This document shows positions 19,617 to 32,589 of a DNA stretch of 64,000 nucleotides, piece after piece. Every line of letters begins with the position of its first letter. Position 1 is the stretch's first letter. The notes below the pieces were generated by a model that was given only the letters and a program-made list of their open reading frames with translations, was not told where the DNA came from and did no database searches. A program made the position numbers and the translations under genes. The stretch comes from Mesostigma viride (Eukaryota; Streptophyta; Mesostigmatophyceae; Mesostigmatales; Mesostigmataceae): contig RPFO01000500.1 in NCBI GenBank assembly GCA_009746045.1, positions 531,559 through 595,558 on the forward strand, given 5' to 3'.

Positions 19617-22600
19617 ATGTCCGCCCTGTCACCTTCCGCGGACCCCGTGGTCGACGCTGTAATTAGGCAGTTCCGCGACCTTGCAGCTCGTACGTATGCA
19701 CAGGGCGCTGATGGAGGGCCAGACCCCGCCGCGTTTGACACGGTGGTTACCTGTGTGGTTAGCCTTGCGCAGAGCAAGTGCGCGCAGGTCTTGTCCACGC
19801 TGATCGCGTGGCGCGAGGGACTCAAGTTGGGCAATGACAACCGGAAAAGGTTGGCGCTTGAAATCCTGTTTGCCGATGTGGCCAACAAGGTCCTTACTGC
19901 TGCCGGATTGGCCAGCTCCACGCCGGGAAAGCTTCGATCCGCTCTCGAAGAGTATTGTTTCGATATCACGCTCAAGGCGGACCGGCTCTGCCCGGCCGGG
20001 GATCCCGTCGCTAATGCCGAGGTTAAGGCGGCCCTCATCGACGCCGCCTCGCGCCTCCTCGGCACGCTGTCCCGTTTCGGCCGCGGTGACGACGGCCAGC
20101 CCGCTGGCCTCCAGTCGATCGTCCAGCTGTACCTGCGTGAGTTCGACGCGCGCAGCCCGCGGCCAGACGCCGGCCTGAACCGTGCGGAGCTGTCCAGCCT
20201 GATCGGGCTCATGCACCGTGTGCACCTGGACCTGACGAGTGACAGCGGCGCGCGTCTGGCGACCGCGTTCGTGACGGAGGCCAGCCCTCTCCGTCGCTGC
20301 CCCCCTAAGAAGAAGAGTGAGATCCAGCACGCGGTGTGCGCCATGCTGGCAGACGTGGTGTTTGCGGTCACCATGACGCAGGGCAAGGCGCCGCCGCCCG
20401 ACGCGAGCCAGCTGGCGGACGCCGGCCGCGCGTGGTTTGACGCGGTGGCCTCGCTCCGGTCTCAGCTGCAGACGTGGTCGGACAAGAAGAGCAAGCACAC
20501 GTGCGCCGGGTACCCCCTGGTCACCGCACTCACGTGCGCGGGCGACCCACGCACCCTGGACGCCAATGTGGCCTCCCTGACCGAGTCCCTCCTGCGGCTG
20601 CTGCGTGACAAGGGCACGCGCAGCATGGCGCTCGACTGCCTGCGGCGACTGCTGCGCTCCTACCTGGACCTGACTAGGTACAGCGTGCGCAGCCGGGAGG
20701 CGGCCAAGGACGCGCTCGCATCCACCCTGCACGTCATCTGCAGCACTCTGGTCACGCTCATGCGCAAGAACGTGCTGGGGGGCGACACCTGCCTCCCCTC
20801 CCTCGTCGATGTGTTTGCCATCATCGCCGCGCGGCAGCCCTCCTTTGCTGCACGGGTGATCCTGCAGGAGCTGCTCAAGCTGCCGGCCGCGTCAGGGGCG
20901 GCGGCGGCGGGACCAGGGACCCTGAGCGAGATTACGCTGGTTGGCGTTCAGGCGCTGCACGCGCTCATCACGCAGGGGGGGGGGAGGCCGCCAGGGGGCA
21001 CGGTGCCACCCCGGGGCTGGACGGGGGGGAGGGCGCCGCAGGCGAGCCGGCATCCGCACCCTTGTCATCGTCGTCCAGCCTGCCTGCGGTCCCGCTGGAG
21101 AAGGTGAAAAGCATCGCCCCCTTTGTGCCTCAGCTGAGCGCCGCACTGGGAAGCATCATCAAGTGCTGCCACGCACTGTTCGGGCAGGCGCTGCTGACGT
21201 CCGCAAAGGCCGGCAGCGGTGAGTGTGGGCCACGCGGTGGTGATGCCGCTTGGCGTGTGCATGTCGCGTGTGGTTGGTTTGTACTTGGACCAAGCATAGA
21301 TGAGTGTGCTTTGCCGCGGCGAGGAACCAGGGGCATGCAGGAAGGGGACATCGTACGCGAGGGAATAGCGTGCGTGGCCATGCACACGGGGTGTGTGCTC
21401 CCTTGGCGTGGGCAGGCATGCTCCCACATGTGCCCGTTTCTCGGGGCGTGTTGTGAAGTTTTTTAGGACTGTGCGGGGATGCCGCACCCTGCTGTTTCTG
21501 GCGAGCTGTATTTGGTAAAATCCCGGGGTGCTGGATCAGTTTCTGTACAGCAATGTGGGAAGACCCTAGACACCCCCTGCAAAAAATACTCCATGATTGA
21601 TCGTTGCATATGGTGGCAGGCATGAGCTGGCGCAGGCATGGGTGTGGGAATGGCTGGAGGCGTTACCTCCCCCCCCCCCCCCCCCCCGATAAGGCCTTGT
21701 GGTTATTGCATACCGAAAGCCCTGGGACCGGTTTCCCTGAGGCTCGCTGAGGGATCGATTCGGTGGAGTTTAGTATGGTTTCTGCACCCCGTGAAGTCTT
21801 AGGGCTCACCAACGAGATCCAGCTGGATGGGCCGCTTCCATGTTCGAAACCCCGCGTGCTCCTTGTTGGAAAGGTCCTTGTTTCTTTTCCGGCACCCCTC
21901 GCCGCCGGTGTGCCGAGTGCCGCGGATCCGTGGGCTACCCCTCGCCTATGATGCAGCACGTTGTCATGCTCTTCCCTGCCAATGCCCCCCCCATGGCTCA
22001 AGAACATCCCTTCACTTGCATTTCTACCTTTTTTTAACGTATTTATGTACACGTGATTTTTCTGCACAGCTGCCCTGCCGTTGCTATACTCCCAGGCAAA
22101 CCCCCATCGTTTGTTTCCTATATTGAGACTCATGTCCTGTCGACCCTGCCCAAGTCTCCGCCCTCTGTACTCAAAAAGGTGACCCTCATCGTCCTCATCC
22201 TGCGCCGTGGCTGGCTGCTCTTTGTGGCATCAGAGTGACGCGTGCGTGCCCGGTCTGTTCCTCCCGCTTCCCTCCTGCTTTGCACTCTCCCCCTTCTGCT
22301 TTGCGCTCCCCCCCTCTGCGTGCGGCTCCTGCCTTGCGATCTCCCTTCCCTCCCTCCCTCCCGTGCCGGGTGCCAGATGCGGCGGCCAAGGACAAGTCGG
22401 CCGAGCGCGCCACGTCCCTGGCGGTGTTCCGGTGGGCCATCCGCTGCGTGCCGGCCGTGATGCCGGAGCAGTGGGGCCACCTGAAGATCTGCCAGGTGCT
22501 GCCGGTCTACTCCATCAACCAGGACGCCGGCGTGCGCAAGGAGGTCGCGTCCTTGTTCCACCGGGTGGTCACCTCGCTGCCCGCCGCACGCGGGCCGGCC

Positions 22601-25600
22601 GTGACAAGCCTGGCCTTGTTCCTGCTCCGCATCCCCGACGAGTTCCCGCAGATCGTCCACGTGAGCCTGAGCCAGCTGGTCAGCCTGCTCAAAGCCTGGA
22701 TGGACTGCCTGACCCTCCATGGGGCCGAGCGGGGGCCGGTCGACCCCGGCGCCAAGGCCCCTCCCGTGGCCTCGCTCCCCTCGCACGACATTGGGGAGAT
22801 GGACGCCTCCTTCCTGCAGGCGGTGGGGCTGGTGTTTCTGTGCTCCGCCGACGCCCGCATCCGCACCGCAGCGCTGGAGCTGCTGCGCTGGGTGCGAGCG
22901 CTCGCCCACGTGGTTGCCGAGGCGCGACGGCCGGGGCTGTCCGCACTCGTGCGAGGGGGCAGCATGGGCGCCAGTGGGTTTGGCGACACGCCGCGGCTGT
23001 TCCTGGCGGATATCCTCGAGGAGAGCGGATCCTTGGTGACGGAGCCCTGCGCGTTCGACACCTCGCGGTGGACGCCCCTCGGGTGGCGCCGCAAGGCCCT
23101 GGCCCCAGGCACCACCCTGGCGTCCCTGTGCGCGAGCGCCGATCCCAAGGACGCGATGCTGTGGTCGCTCTGCCTGGCCTCGCTGGCCAAGGTGGCGGGG
23201 CGGCTGGTGCCGGACTGCTTGCAGACGGCACGCGGAGAGGTGGGTTCCCGCCTGCTTCAACTGTCGTACGTGGACGGAGGCGGCAGCCACCTGCACACGG
23301 ATCACGCGCTGGAACAGTGGCACAACTACTGCGTGTTCGCGGCCGCATCCTGCGCGCCCCTGCCGGCTGCGACGGTGGGAGCTGGGCGCGGAGCGGGGGC
23401 GGGCCACCCGCACCAGCACCACCGAAGCGAGCTGCCGAGCGACGCCCCGGTCGGGATGGCAGGGGTGGCCCCCTTGTCGCCCACGCTGTCGGAGCACGGG
23501 GGCGCCCACCCGCTGGCATCTTTGGACCCGAGCCGTGCCGGAAGCGGCGGTGCCGGCACCACCGCGGGAGTGACAAGTGGCAGCAGCGGGGCATCCTCGG
23601 CGGCGGGGCGGGGCAGTGACGCCGCCAAGTCGGGTGGGCGCCCGCTCACCGCGAAAGAGGTGATCAAGCTGGTGCTGCCGTACCTCCGGTCGCTGAACGA
23701 CGCCCACCAGCTGAGCGCCGTGGTGGTTCTGGGCCACTGCCACGCAGACATGTTGCGGGTGCTGGTGCAAGAGCTGCTGGCGGTGTGGGAGGAGGTCACC
23801 GCGGGGGGTGCGCCCGAGAAGGCCACCAAGTGGAAGGCGGGGACGAGCAAGGGTGGCGCGGGTGGGCGGCGCGAGGAGTCGCGCGTGTCAGTAGCCATCG
23901 CACACATATTCCGCTTTGCCACCGCAAGCATTACCGCAATCGCCGCGCCCTCCGGACCGGGGAGTGCCGGCGAGGGCAGCGGTGCCGACGGCTCCTCCCT
24001 CCAAGCCGCCGTGCGTGACGGCTTGGTGCGGTTTGTCACCGACGCCGCCACCAGCATCGGCCTGCAGAAGACCGTGGGGTCCTCAGGGCCCGTGGGCACG
24101 CTGGGTAGTGCGAGCGGTTCGTCGAGCAATGCAGACGCCCTGGCCTCCCCCCTGAGCACGGGCATGGTGGTGGGGGACTTGAACGCGCTGCGCTTCTGCC
24201 TTGCGGCCATCGTGCGCATGTGCGCGGGGCTGGGGGCGGCGAAGGGGGCCCCCACGCTTGCGTTCGCCGCCTCCTCCCCCGCCACCAGTGCCTCTTCAGG
24301 CGCTGTCACGCTCTCGCCCACCTCCGGCACGCCCTGGTTCCCACCTGCGCTGCGGCGGCGCCTTTTCTTCCTCTTTGGCAGCATCGTGGAAGGGGCAGGC
24401 GGCAGCAGTGGCGTGTCCTTCAACTCAGGCGGCTCGGCCAGCCACCTCTTGTACTTGCAGCTGCACCACCAGCACAGCACCGCCCTCCAGCGCGTCAAGG
24501 ACCCGGCCGAGCGGGCCGCCTCGGAAGCCGAGCTGGCAGAGCAGGCCGACGCGGTGCACACGGCGTCGCTGGAGGCCATGGCGGCGCTGCTGGAGGGACC
24601 CGCCTGGGACCCGGATGAGGTGGCACGGCTGGCTGGTCCGGTGGTCACATGGGTGGACCGCCACCTTGCAGTCTCGCTGCCCACGGGCGTGATGGCGGGT
24701 CATGCGCCCACATTTGGCACGCATGCGGCCGCAGGGCTGGCATCCATGTCGCTGGCGTCTGCCCCCTCGCTCCCAGCGGGTTTCTCGCTGGCATCGGGGG
24801 CGGACGCGGTTGCAAATGCCAGCAATGCTGCCGCCCCCGCCGCCACCCCAACCACATCGTTGATTTCTGGAAGTGGCGCGTCGGCGCCACACCACCGCCC
24901 CGCGCAGCGCACGCCCTCTGCACTGAGCATGGCCAGTGGTACAGCCAGCATCCCTGCGGGCACCCTGCGGGGCCAGGCCTCCAACACCTCGGCGCTGCAC
25001 GCCGCCACTGCAGGGGTCGCCCCCGAATACCCCGACGCGGACGGGCATTACCCCCAAGGCTACTGTGGGTATGGCGGGGGCGCGCTGGGTGGCGGCGGCG
25101 AGCATCAGGGCGAGCTGCCCTGGGCGGACGCCTGCATTATCTCGCGCGTCGCATCGGGCGTGGGCGCGGCCGGTCTAGCCAACCTGCTGGCCTGCAACCC
25201 GCGTCTGTTCCAGCCTTTCGTGGACCAGGTGGGTGGTGGCGTGCGCCAGCGGCGGTAGCATCAAGGCGGGTAGGAAGATATTGCACAGTAGCAGGGGGCG
25301 CGATGGTGTGGTGGGTGCTGGGTGCTGGGGGGTTTAGAACGGGTGGCCTCAACGTGGGCAGGGTGCACTCAGTATTTGCGGCGTCGGGGCAAGCTGGAAC
25401 AAACGGAGCGCGGGGGTAGAGTACAAGGAGTATGGGCGGGCAAGCGGTATCGCAACGTGGTGTGGGGCAGCATGGGGACGTGGTGGGGAGTTATCACGTG
25501 GTTGTGGCGAGGTACCGGCAGGGGGTGGTCAGTAGGGGAGGTGGTTGTGGCGAGGTACCGGCAAGGGGGGGGGCAGTAGGGGAGGTGGTTGTGGCGAGGT

Positions 25601-28600
25601 ACCGGCAAGGGGGGGGGCAGTAGGGGAGGTGGTTGTGGCGAGGTACCGGCAAGGGGGGGGGCAGTAGGGGAGGTGGTTGTGGCAAGTTACCGGCAAGGGG
25701 GGGGGCAGTAGGGGAGGTGGTTGTGGCGAGGTACCGGCAAGGGGGGGGGCAGTAGGGGAGGTGGTTGTGGCGAGGTACCGGCAAGGGGGGGGCAGTAGGG
25801 GAGGTGGTTGTGGCGAGGTACCGGCAAGGGGGGGCAGTAGGGGAGGTGGTTGTGGCAAGTTACCGGCAAGGGGGGGGGCAGTAGGGGAGGTGGTTGTGGC
25901 AAGTTACCGGCAAGGGGGGGGGGCAGTAGGGGAGGTGGTTGTGGCGAGGTACCGGCAAGGGGGGGGCAGTAGGGGAGGTGGTTGTGGCGAGGTACCGGCA
26001 AGGGGGGGGGCAGTAGGGGAGGTGGTTGTGGCAAGTTACCGGCAAGGGGGGGGGGCAGTAGGGGAGGTGGTTGTGGCGAGGTACCGGCAAGGGGGGGGGC
26101 AGTAGGGGAGGTGGTTGTGGCGAGGTACCGGCAAGGGGGGGGGGCAGTAGGGGAGGTGGTTGTGGCGAGGTACCGGCAAGGGGGGGGGCAGTAGGGGAGG
26201 TGGTTGTGGCAAGTTACCGGCAAGGGGGGGGGCAGTAGGGGAGGTGGTTGTGGCGAGGTACCGGCAAGGGGGGGGGCAGTAGGGGAGGTGGTTGTGGCGA
26301 GGTACCGGCAAGGGGGGGGGCAGTAGGGGAGGTGGTTGTGGCGAGGTACCGGCAAGGGGGGGCAGTAGGGGAGGTGGTTGTGGCAAGTTACCGGCAAGGG
26401 GGGGGGCAGTAGGGGAGGTGGTTGTGGCAAGTTACCGGCAAGGGGGGGGGCAGTAGGGGAGGTGGTTGTGGCGAGGTACCGGCAAGGGGGGGGCAGTAGG
26501 GGAGGTGGTTGTGGCGAGGTACCGGCAAGGGGGGGGGCAGTAGGGGAGGTGGTTGTGGCAAGTTACCGGCAAGGGGGGGGGCAGTAGGGGAGGTGGTTGT
26601 GGCGAGGTACCGGCAGGGGGGGGGGCAGTAGGGGAGGTGGTTGTGGCGAGGTACCGGCAGGGGGGGGGCAGTAGGGGAGGTGGTTGTGGCGAGGTACCGG
26701 CAAGGGGGGGGGCAGTAGGGGAGGTGGTTGTGGCGAGGTACCGGCAAGGGGGGGGGGCAGTAGGGGAGGTGGTTGTGGCGAGGTACCGGCAGGGGGGGGG
26801 GCAGTAGGGGAGGTGGTTGTGGCGAGGTACCGGCAAGGGGGGGGCAGTAGGGGAGGTGGTTGTGGCGAGGTACCGGCAAGGGGGGGGGCAGTAGGGGAGG
26901 TGGTTGTGGCGAGGTACCGGCAAGGGGGGGGGGCAGTAGGGGAGGTGGTTGTGGCGAGGTACCGGCAAGGGGGGCAGTAGGGGAGGTGGTTGTGGCGAGG
27001 TACCGGCAAGGGGGGGGGGCAGTAGGGGAGGTGGTTGTGGCGAGGTACCGGCAAGGGGGGGGGGCAGTAGGGAGGTGGTTGTGGCAAGTTACCGGCAAGG
27101 GGGGGGGCAGTAGGGGAGGTGGTTGTGGCGAGGTACCGGCAAGGGGGGGGCAGTAGGGGAGGTGGTTGTGGCGAGGTACCGGCAGGGGGGGGCAGTAGGG
27201 GAGGTGGTTGTGGCGAGGTAGCGGCAAGGGGGGGGGCAGTAGGGGAGGTGGTTGTGGCGAGGTACCGGCAAGGGGGGGGGGCAGTAGGGGAGGTGGTTGT
27301 GGCGAGGTACCGGCAGGGGGGGGCAGTAGGGGAGGTGGTTGTGGCAAGTTACCGGCAAGGGGGGGGGCAGTAGGGGAGGTGGTTGTGGCAAGTTACCGGC
27401 AAGGGGGGGGGCAGTAGGGGAGGTGGTTGTGGCAAGTTACCGGCAAGGGGGGGGGGCAGTAGGGGAGGTGGTTGTGGCGAGGTACCGGCAGGGGGGGGGC
27501 AGTAGGGGAGGTGGTTGTGGCGAGGTACCGGCAAGGGGGGGGGCAGTAGGGGAGGTGGTTGTGGCGAGGTACCGGCAGGGGGGGGGGCAGTAGGGGAGGT
27601 GGTTGTGGCAAGTTACCGGCAAGGGGGGGGGCAGTAGGGGAGGTGGTTGTGGCGAGGTACCGGCAAGGGGGGGGGGCAGTAGGGGAGGTGGTTGTGGCGA
27701 GGTACCGGCAAGGGGGGGCAGTAGGGGAGGTGGTTGTGGCGAGGTACCGGCAAGGGGGGGGGGCAGTAGGGGAGGTGGTTGTGGCGAGGTACCGGCAAGG
27801 GGGGGGGGCAGTAGGGGAGGTGGTTGTGGCGAGGTACCGGCAAGGGGGGGGGCAGTAGGGGAGGTGGTTGTGGCGAGGTACCGGCAAGGGGGGGGCAGTA
27901 GGGGAGGTGGTTGTGGCGAGGTACCGGCAGGGGGGGCAGTAGGGGAGGTGGTTGTGGCGAGGTACCGGCAAGGGGGGGCAGTAGGGGAGGTGGTTGTGGC
28001 GAGGTACCGGCAAGGGGGGGGCAGTAGGGGAGGTGGTTGTGGCGAGGTACCGGCAAGGGGGGGGGCAGTAGGGGAGGTGGTTGTGGCGAGGTACCGGCAA
28101 GGGGGGGGGGGCGTAGGGGAGGGCAGTGAAAATGCCTAGCTCAACTACTCTGCTTGTTCACCCGTGATGGCGAGTAGGAGGGTAAGATGTGTAGCAGCTT
28201 CCCGCACCGAACTGAACCGAACGGAACCAGGCGACGCGACCCCTGTAAGGAGGGGTTGCCCGCACGACGCTTAATTCGCGTGCGTTGTGTGGGCGCATTG
28301 AGTGATGGCTGCTGCTATCCACCCTCCCTGTCCTTTCTCCGTGGTTACCTGCAGGCGTATCTGCCGGACGCTAGCAAAGCCAACGCCTACTTTGTCGTGA
28401 TGGCCGGCCTGTACCTTCGCTACGAGATACCCTGCGACCTGCCCGTAATGCTGGCGCTGGCGCTGTACAAACTGGTGGATGAGGACAAAGGTGCGTGGTG
28501 GGGAGGTGGATCCAAGCTTGTGCACTTTGTCTGAATCTGGCTTGGAGCATGCGGGCTATCGCTTGCCGTACGACAGGATCGCGGATGGCTGGGCATGATG

Positions 28601-31600
28601 CGTGGGGATCATGCTTTAAAGACAGCATGGCTGGGAGTGTGTCTCTTTGTGTCTGGCGGATGGACCCGCGGATCCACTCCCATTGACATGCATGCCGGTT
28701 GCCTGCCATGCCTACCGGGCGGATCGCCACTCCCACCACATGACCACAGGCGTGCGACAGCTGGCACTTCAGCTGATGGAGATGATCAAGGCCCGCCACT
28801 GGATCGGGGCTGCAGGTAGCAGCAGCAACAGCAATGCCACCAGCAGCGCTGCCTTCTTCAAAGGGGAGGCGGGCGCCGCGGCATCATCCATGGGGGTGGG
28901 CAGTGCCTCTTCTGCGAATGCCGAGATATTCGGCCACTACCAGTTTGCGGTCGTCGGCGGCGTGCCCGGCGTGTACGGGAACTTCCAGTGCCAGCTGTCG
29001 GCCCAGCTCGCGCGCCAGCTGGCGCCGCTGAGCGCGCCCATGGTCGAGGAGATGCTGTCGCGACAGCTGGCGGTCTACCGCGGGTGCCTGCGCGCGGGCC
29101 AGGCGGGGTCGTACAGCGGCGGTGGCGCGGGCGACAGCATTATGGCCCTGGACAGTCCCGCGGCTACCCCTGCGGCGGTGGAGTACGGCAGCCACTCGCG
29201 CAAGGACAGCACGAGCTCCCTCTCCTCCTTCATCTCCCATGTTGGGCAGGGGCCCGGCACCGAGCGCACCGATGGCAGTGGCGGCGCGCGGGCCCTCGTG
29301 GGTGACGTCGCGGGCGCCATGCTGCAGCGCGCTCTGCGGGCGCAGCCGTACCTGCTGGCCTGCTGCAACCAGTGGATCGACAGCGTGTCCTTTCATGCGA
29401 CCGCCGCGGGGGTAGGGTGGGGGGGGGCCAGCCCCGGAGGCAGGGGCGGCACGGCGTACGGAGTCCTGCGCATGCTGTGTGCTGTCACACACGAGTTGGG
29501 CCACCTGCCAGGGGCCGAGCGGGACATTGAGGCCATGTGGCGCACGCTGGGGTCGTCGGTCAAGAACGTCATCCCCGTGTTGGATGCCATTCTGACCGGC
29601 ATGGTCGCCGCGCAGCAGCCGCGGCCGCAACCGCAAGCGCAAGCCCAGGGCAAGCCGCCCGGCATGGGTGGGACCGGTGGCGCGCACGCAGGAGCACCCT
29701 GGCTGCTACCTGCCGAGTGGATGTGCGCGGACGTGTCCCGCAGAGATGATGGCGGCGGCGCGGGCGCGTCCAGCAGTAGCGCGGGTGCCAGCAGTAGCTG
29801 TGGCCTGGAGCAGCAAGTGCATGTGCTCAAGAAGGCGGTCCTGTACATGGCCCGGTCGTCCCCGCAGCAAGTGATCGACCACCTGGTGTTTGAGCTGAGC
29901 CGAATGGTGGACGAGGGGGAGTTGGGGGGGGAGACCGCGGGGGCGGGTGCCAGCACAGCGGGCGGGGCGGCCAAGGGCAGCGGCGCGGCCACCCCCATGC
30001 CCTCCATGGCCGCATCAGGCGTGTTTGGGGCCGACTTGGGGGACGGTGGGGAGCCGTCGGCAGCCGCAGGGACGAGTGCCATTGGCGTGGGCGGCGGCGA
30101 CCGGCTGGTCATGTTGGACGAGGCGCACCTGGCCATACTGGGCAAGTGCCTGGATGGGCTGGATGGGGGCCACCCGGCCCACACGGACAAGGACCTGGGC
30201 CGAGTACGGCTCAGCCTTGCGGGGGGGGCCATGGTCGCGGCCGCACTTGGCATGGAGGAGCCTCAGCAAACGGGCGGGGGGGCGCCCAAGCCGGCCACCA
30301 GCGCAGGCAGGGCAGAGGCAACCACAAGCGTGCGGTCGCCCGCGGTGGCTTCTTCATCGAGTACTGCGCCGGGGGATGGCGTGGGCTCTCCCTCGTCTCC
30401 CCGCAACAGCTTGCGCCTGAGCCGTGCAGAGATCTGCCTCATGCTGCTTGCAGAGGTGGCCGCCGAACATGATGACGAGCTGAGGGACCACTTGCCGCTG
30501 CTGGCGCATGCGTCAGTCTCCCTCATGGACCACGGCGTGCCACTCCTCTTCTCCGCCGCCAAGCAGCTGCTGCTCTCGCTGCTGTACGCGTTCGGGATAC
30601 GCCACGCGGGGCTGCTGGGGGGGACGGCTGCCGCGATGGCGACAGGTGGCGTCATGGGGGCGGATGCCAGCAATGCGACTGGCGCGGTGGGCGCAGGGGG
30701 CGTGCCTCATGCGGGGCCATTGGCGGCGCTACTAATGGCAGGCACTGCGTCCGGCGACTCCCTGTTATCCTCCTTCGGAAGAGCCAGCAACGCTCGCGGC
30801 CGCTCCTCACAAGGCGGCGCTGGCGGAGCCATGTTCCGCGATGGCACGGTAGGGGATGGCGACCCGCCGGTGGTGCGCGCGCTGCGCCACCTGTCCACCT
30901 GGTGGGGCCCCACCCTGTGGCCGCGGGAGGTGATCCACGTCGCACGCACTGACCTGCAGTCGGTCGAGCAGCTCTCGGCGCTCGTGGCCGCTGTTCTGGC
31001 GTCAGTACCTTCGGGCACGGAGCTGCTGGAGAGGTGGGCCGAGGTGGCCCTGTCGTGGGCCGTCGGCGCACGCTCGGCCCACCTGGCGGGCCGCAGCCAC
31101 CAGATTTTCCGCTCGCTGGGCGCCCCCTCTCGGCCGGACAAGTGCCTGTCGCTGCTGCGGTGCCTGCACGCCACGCTGGCGGGGGCGCCACAGGACGTGT
31201 TGCTGGGCACCACGCTGGAGGTGGTGCTGTCGCTGCGCGCGGTGGTGGCGGGGATGGGCGCGGATAAGGCCGTGCTCGTGCCACAGGTGGGTGGCATCGC
31301 GACGTGGTGGCTGTGGGATGTGGCGACACACTTTGGGTGCACCTTCCTCCCTTGTTATCCGCATTTTGCCCCCCATTTTTGTCTCAAGTAACCAGTAGCT
31401 TCTGCTTGCTTTCTTCACTGCCTCCTGTCCCCCCCCCCCCCCCCCCTGCTGCCAGGTGTTCTGGGCGGCAGTGGTGCTCCTGCACACCACGTTTGTGCAC
31501 CTGTACACGCACGCGCTGTCGCTGCTCTCCGTCGTCATGGACCGCCTTAAGCTGTCGGACGCCACCGTCCAGCTTGTGCTACTATCCACCATGCCCCGCG

Positions 31601-32589
31601 ACTTGCTCAAGGAAGATGCCTCACGTGGCGGTGCCAGCAGTAGCGCCAGCAAGCCCAGGCCGTTCACCTCGGTCAACGTGCCCGCTGCCACGCCCGCTGC
31701 GCCCCCCCTGCCACCCTCGTCGCTTTCCACCTCCGCGTTACCCAGCATGGCCGCTGTGAGGGCCGGGACGAGCCAGCCGCAGGGCAGCGCGTCGCAAGTG
31801 CCGCCTGCGTACCCAACCGAGGGCGGTGGGAGCGCAGGGGGAGGAGGTGGCGGCGCTGGTAGCCAGTTTGATGGCGTACACTCGTTGGTCATGAAGGGCA
31901 TGGCGAGCCGCGCCAGCGTGCGTGTGGCAGCAGAGGTGCTGGTCAAGCTGCTGACCGCGCCCTGCGACCAGATCATGGGGCCGTCAGATACCCGCCTGGC
32001 CATGTCCCTGCTGGCACTCTTGCCCTGGATGGTCACCCACCGGCCGCCCATGCGGTGGCTGCCCCCCTCGCGGCTGCACCCACAGGGCAGCGGCGGCGGC
32101 GAGGGCAATGGGGCGGCCCCCCTGGACAAATCCGCGGATGTGTTTGACGGCCGCCAGCATCAGCCGTGGCTCACGGCCAACATGATGCTGACGATCGCGG
32201 CAGGGGAGGCAATCGCGCAGGCGTGCGCAGGCCGCAGGCTCGGGGAGCTGGGCGCGGCGTTTCTTGCGTTGGCCACCCGCGACTATGCGAGCGACGGGGC
32301 GTTCCTGGGCGCGGTGATCGGCCCCTTTGCGGCCGCATTCCTGCCACGGTACGGCACGGCCAGCTACGTGCACCTGCTGCGGATGCTGGAACACGGGCCG
32401 AGCGACCACCGGCGCGCGGTGCTGCTCATCCTCACCGCGCTCCTGGCGACATCACCCCCGCCCTCCGCCGTCATCTCCAGCCGGCTGTTTGCGGTGGCGT
32501 CGGGCCACCTGGTGGGTCCTCTGGCGCGGGAGGCCACGGCTCTGCTCCAGGCTGGCACGCAGGCGCGCGCAGGCAACGCGAGCGCGTGA
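19617..32589 (+). CDS. Furry/MOR2-type cell morphogenesis protein
   Basis: Five exons with clean GT-AG borders and matching phases: 19617-21218, 22377-25228, 28355-28490, 28750-31286 and 31456-32589, about 2750 codons. Exon 1 matches the N-terminal domain of Furry, Tao3p and plant MOR2-PAG1-like proteins: KKKSEIQHAVCAMLADVV, WSDKKSKHTCAGYPLVTALT, then LDCLRRLLRSYLDL. Exon 3 plus 4 gives the HEAT-like pattern EIPCDLPVMLALALYKLVDE then VRQLALQLMEMIKARHW. Exon 5 starts VFWAAVVLLHTTFVHLYTHAL, equivalent to the conserved C-terminal part. Furry proteins are large HEAT-repeat scaffolds for NDR/LATS kinases and MOB in polarity and morphogenesis; that role is inferred. Long Gly/Ser/Ala linkers separate the conserved blocks. 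The frame shifts once in exon 1 at a run of ten G (20975-20984) inside a low-complexity linker; one additional G would restore it. Confidence 0.85.
21219..22376 (+). other. Intron 1 of the Furry-like gene
   Basis: GTGAGT donor at 21219, CCAG acceptor at 22374-22376 after a long pyrimidine tract. It contains a run of about 19 C at 21669-21687. No gene is supported inside it. Confidence 0.8.
25494..28119 (+). repeat. 2.6-kb G-run minisatellite inside intron 2 of the Furry-like gene
   Basis: About 60 tandem copies of a 42-46-bp unit. The constant part is CAGTAGGGGAGGTGGTTGTG, then GCGAGGTACCGGCAA (major type) or GCAAGTTACCGGCAA (minor type, about 13 copies), then a G run of 4-10. Length varies almost only in the G run. 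The two unit types are interspersed, which suggests amplification of multi-unit blocks. Every unit has several runs of three or more G on the sense strand, so the pre-mRNA and non-template DNA could form G-quadruplexes. The donor (25229) and acceptor (28354) lie outside the array. Long open frames on both strands through the array are artefacts of the period. Confidence 0.95.

Noticed and set aside
19629-20732. Long minus-strand frames opposite the Furry-like exons (also at 22130-23770, 23326-24684, 31002-32129)
   Set aside because: They are shadows of GC-rich coding exons; no domains and poor starts.
25494-28119. Many long open frames on both strands (GGGCGEVPARGG and PPLLPPPLAGTSPQ types)
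   Set aside because: They are translations of the 42-46-bp minisatellite; length changes in G runs keep opening frames, and the array lies inside an intron.
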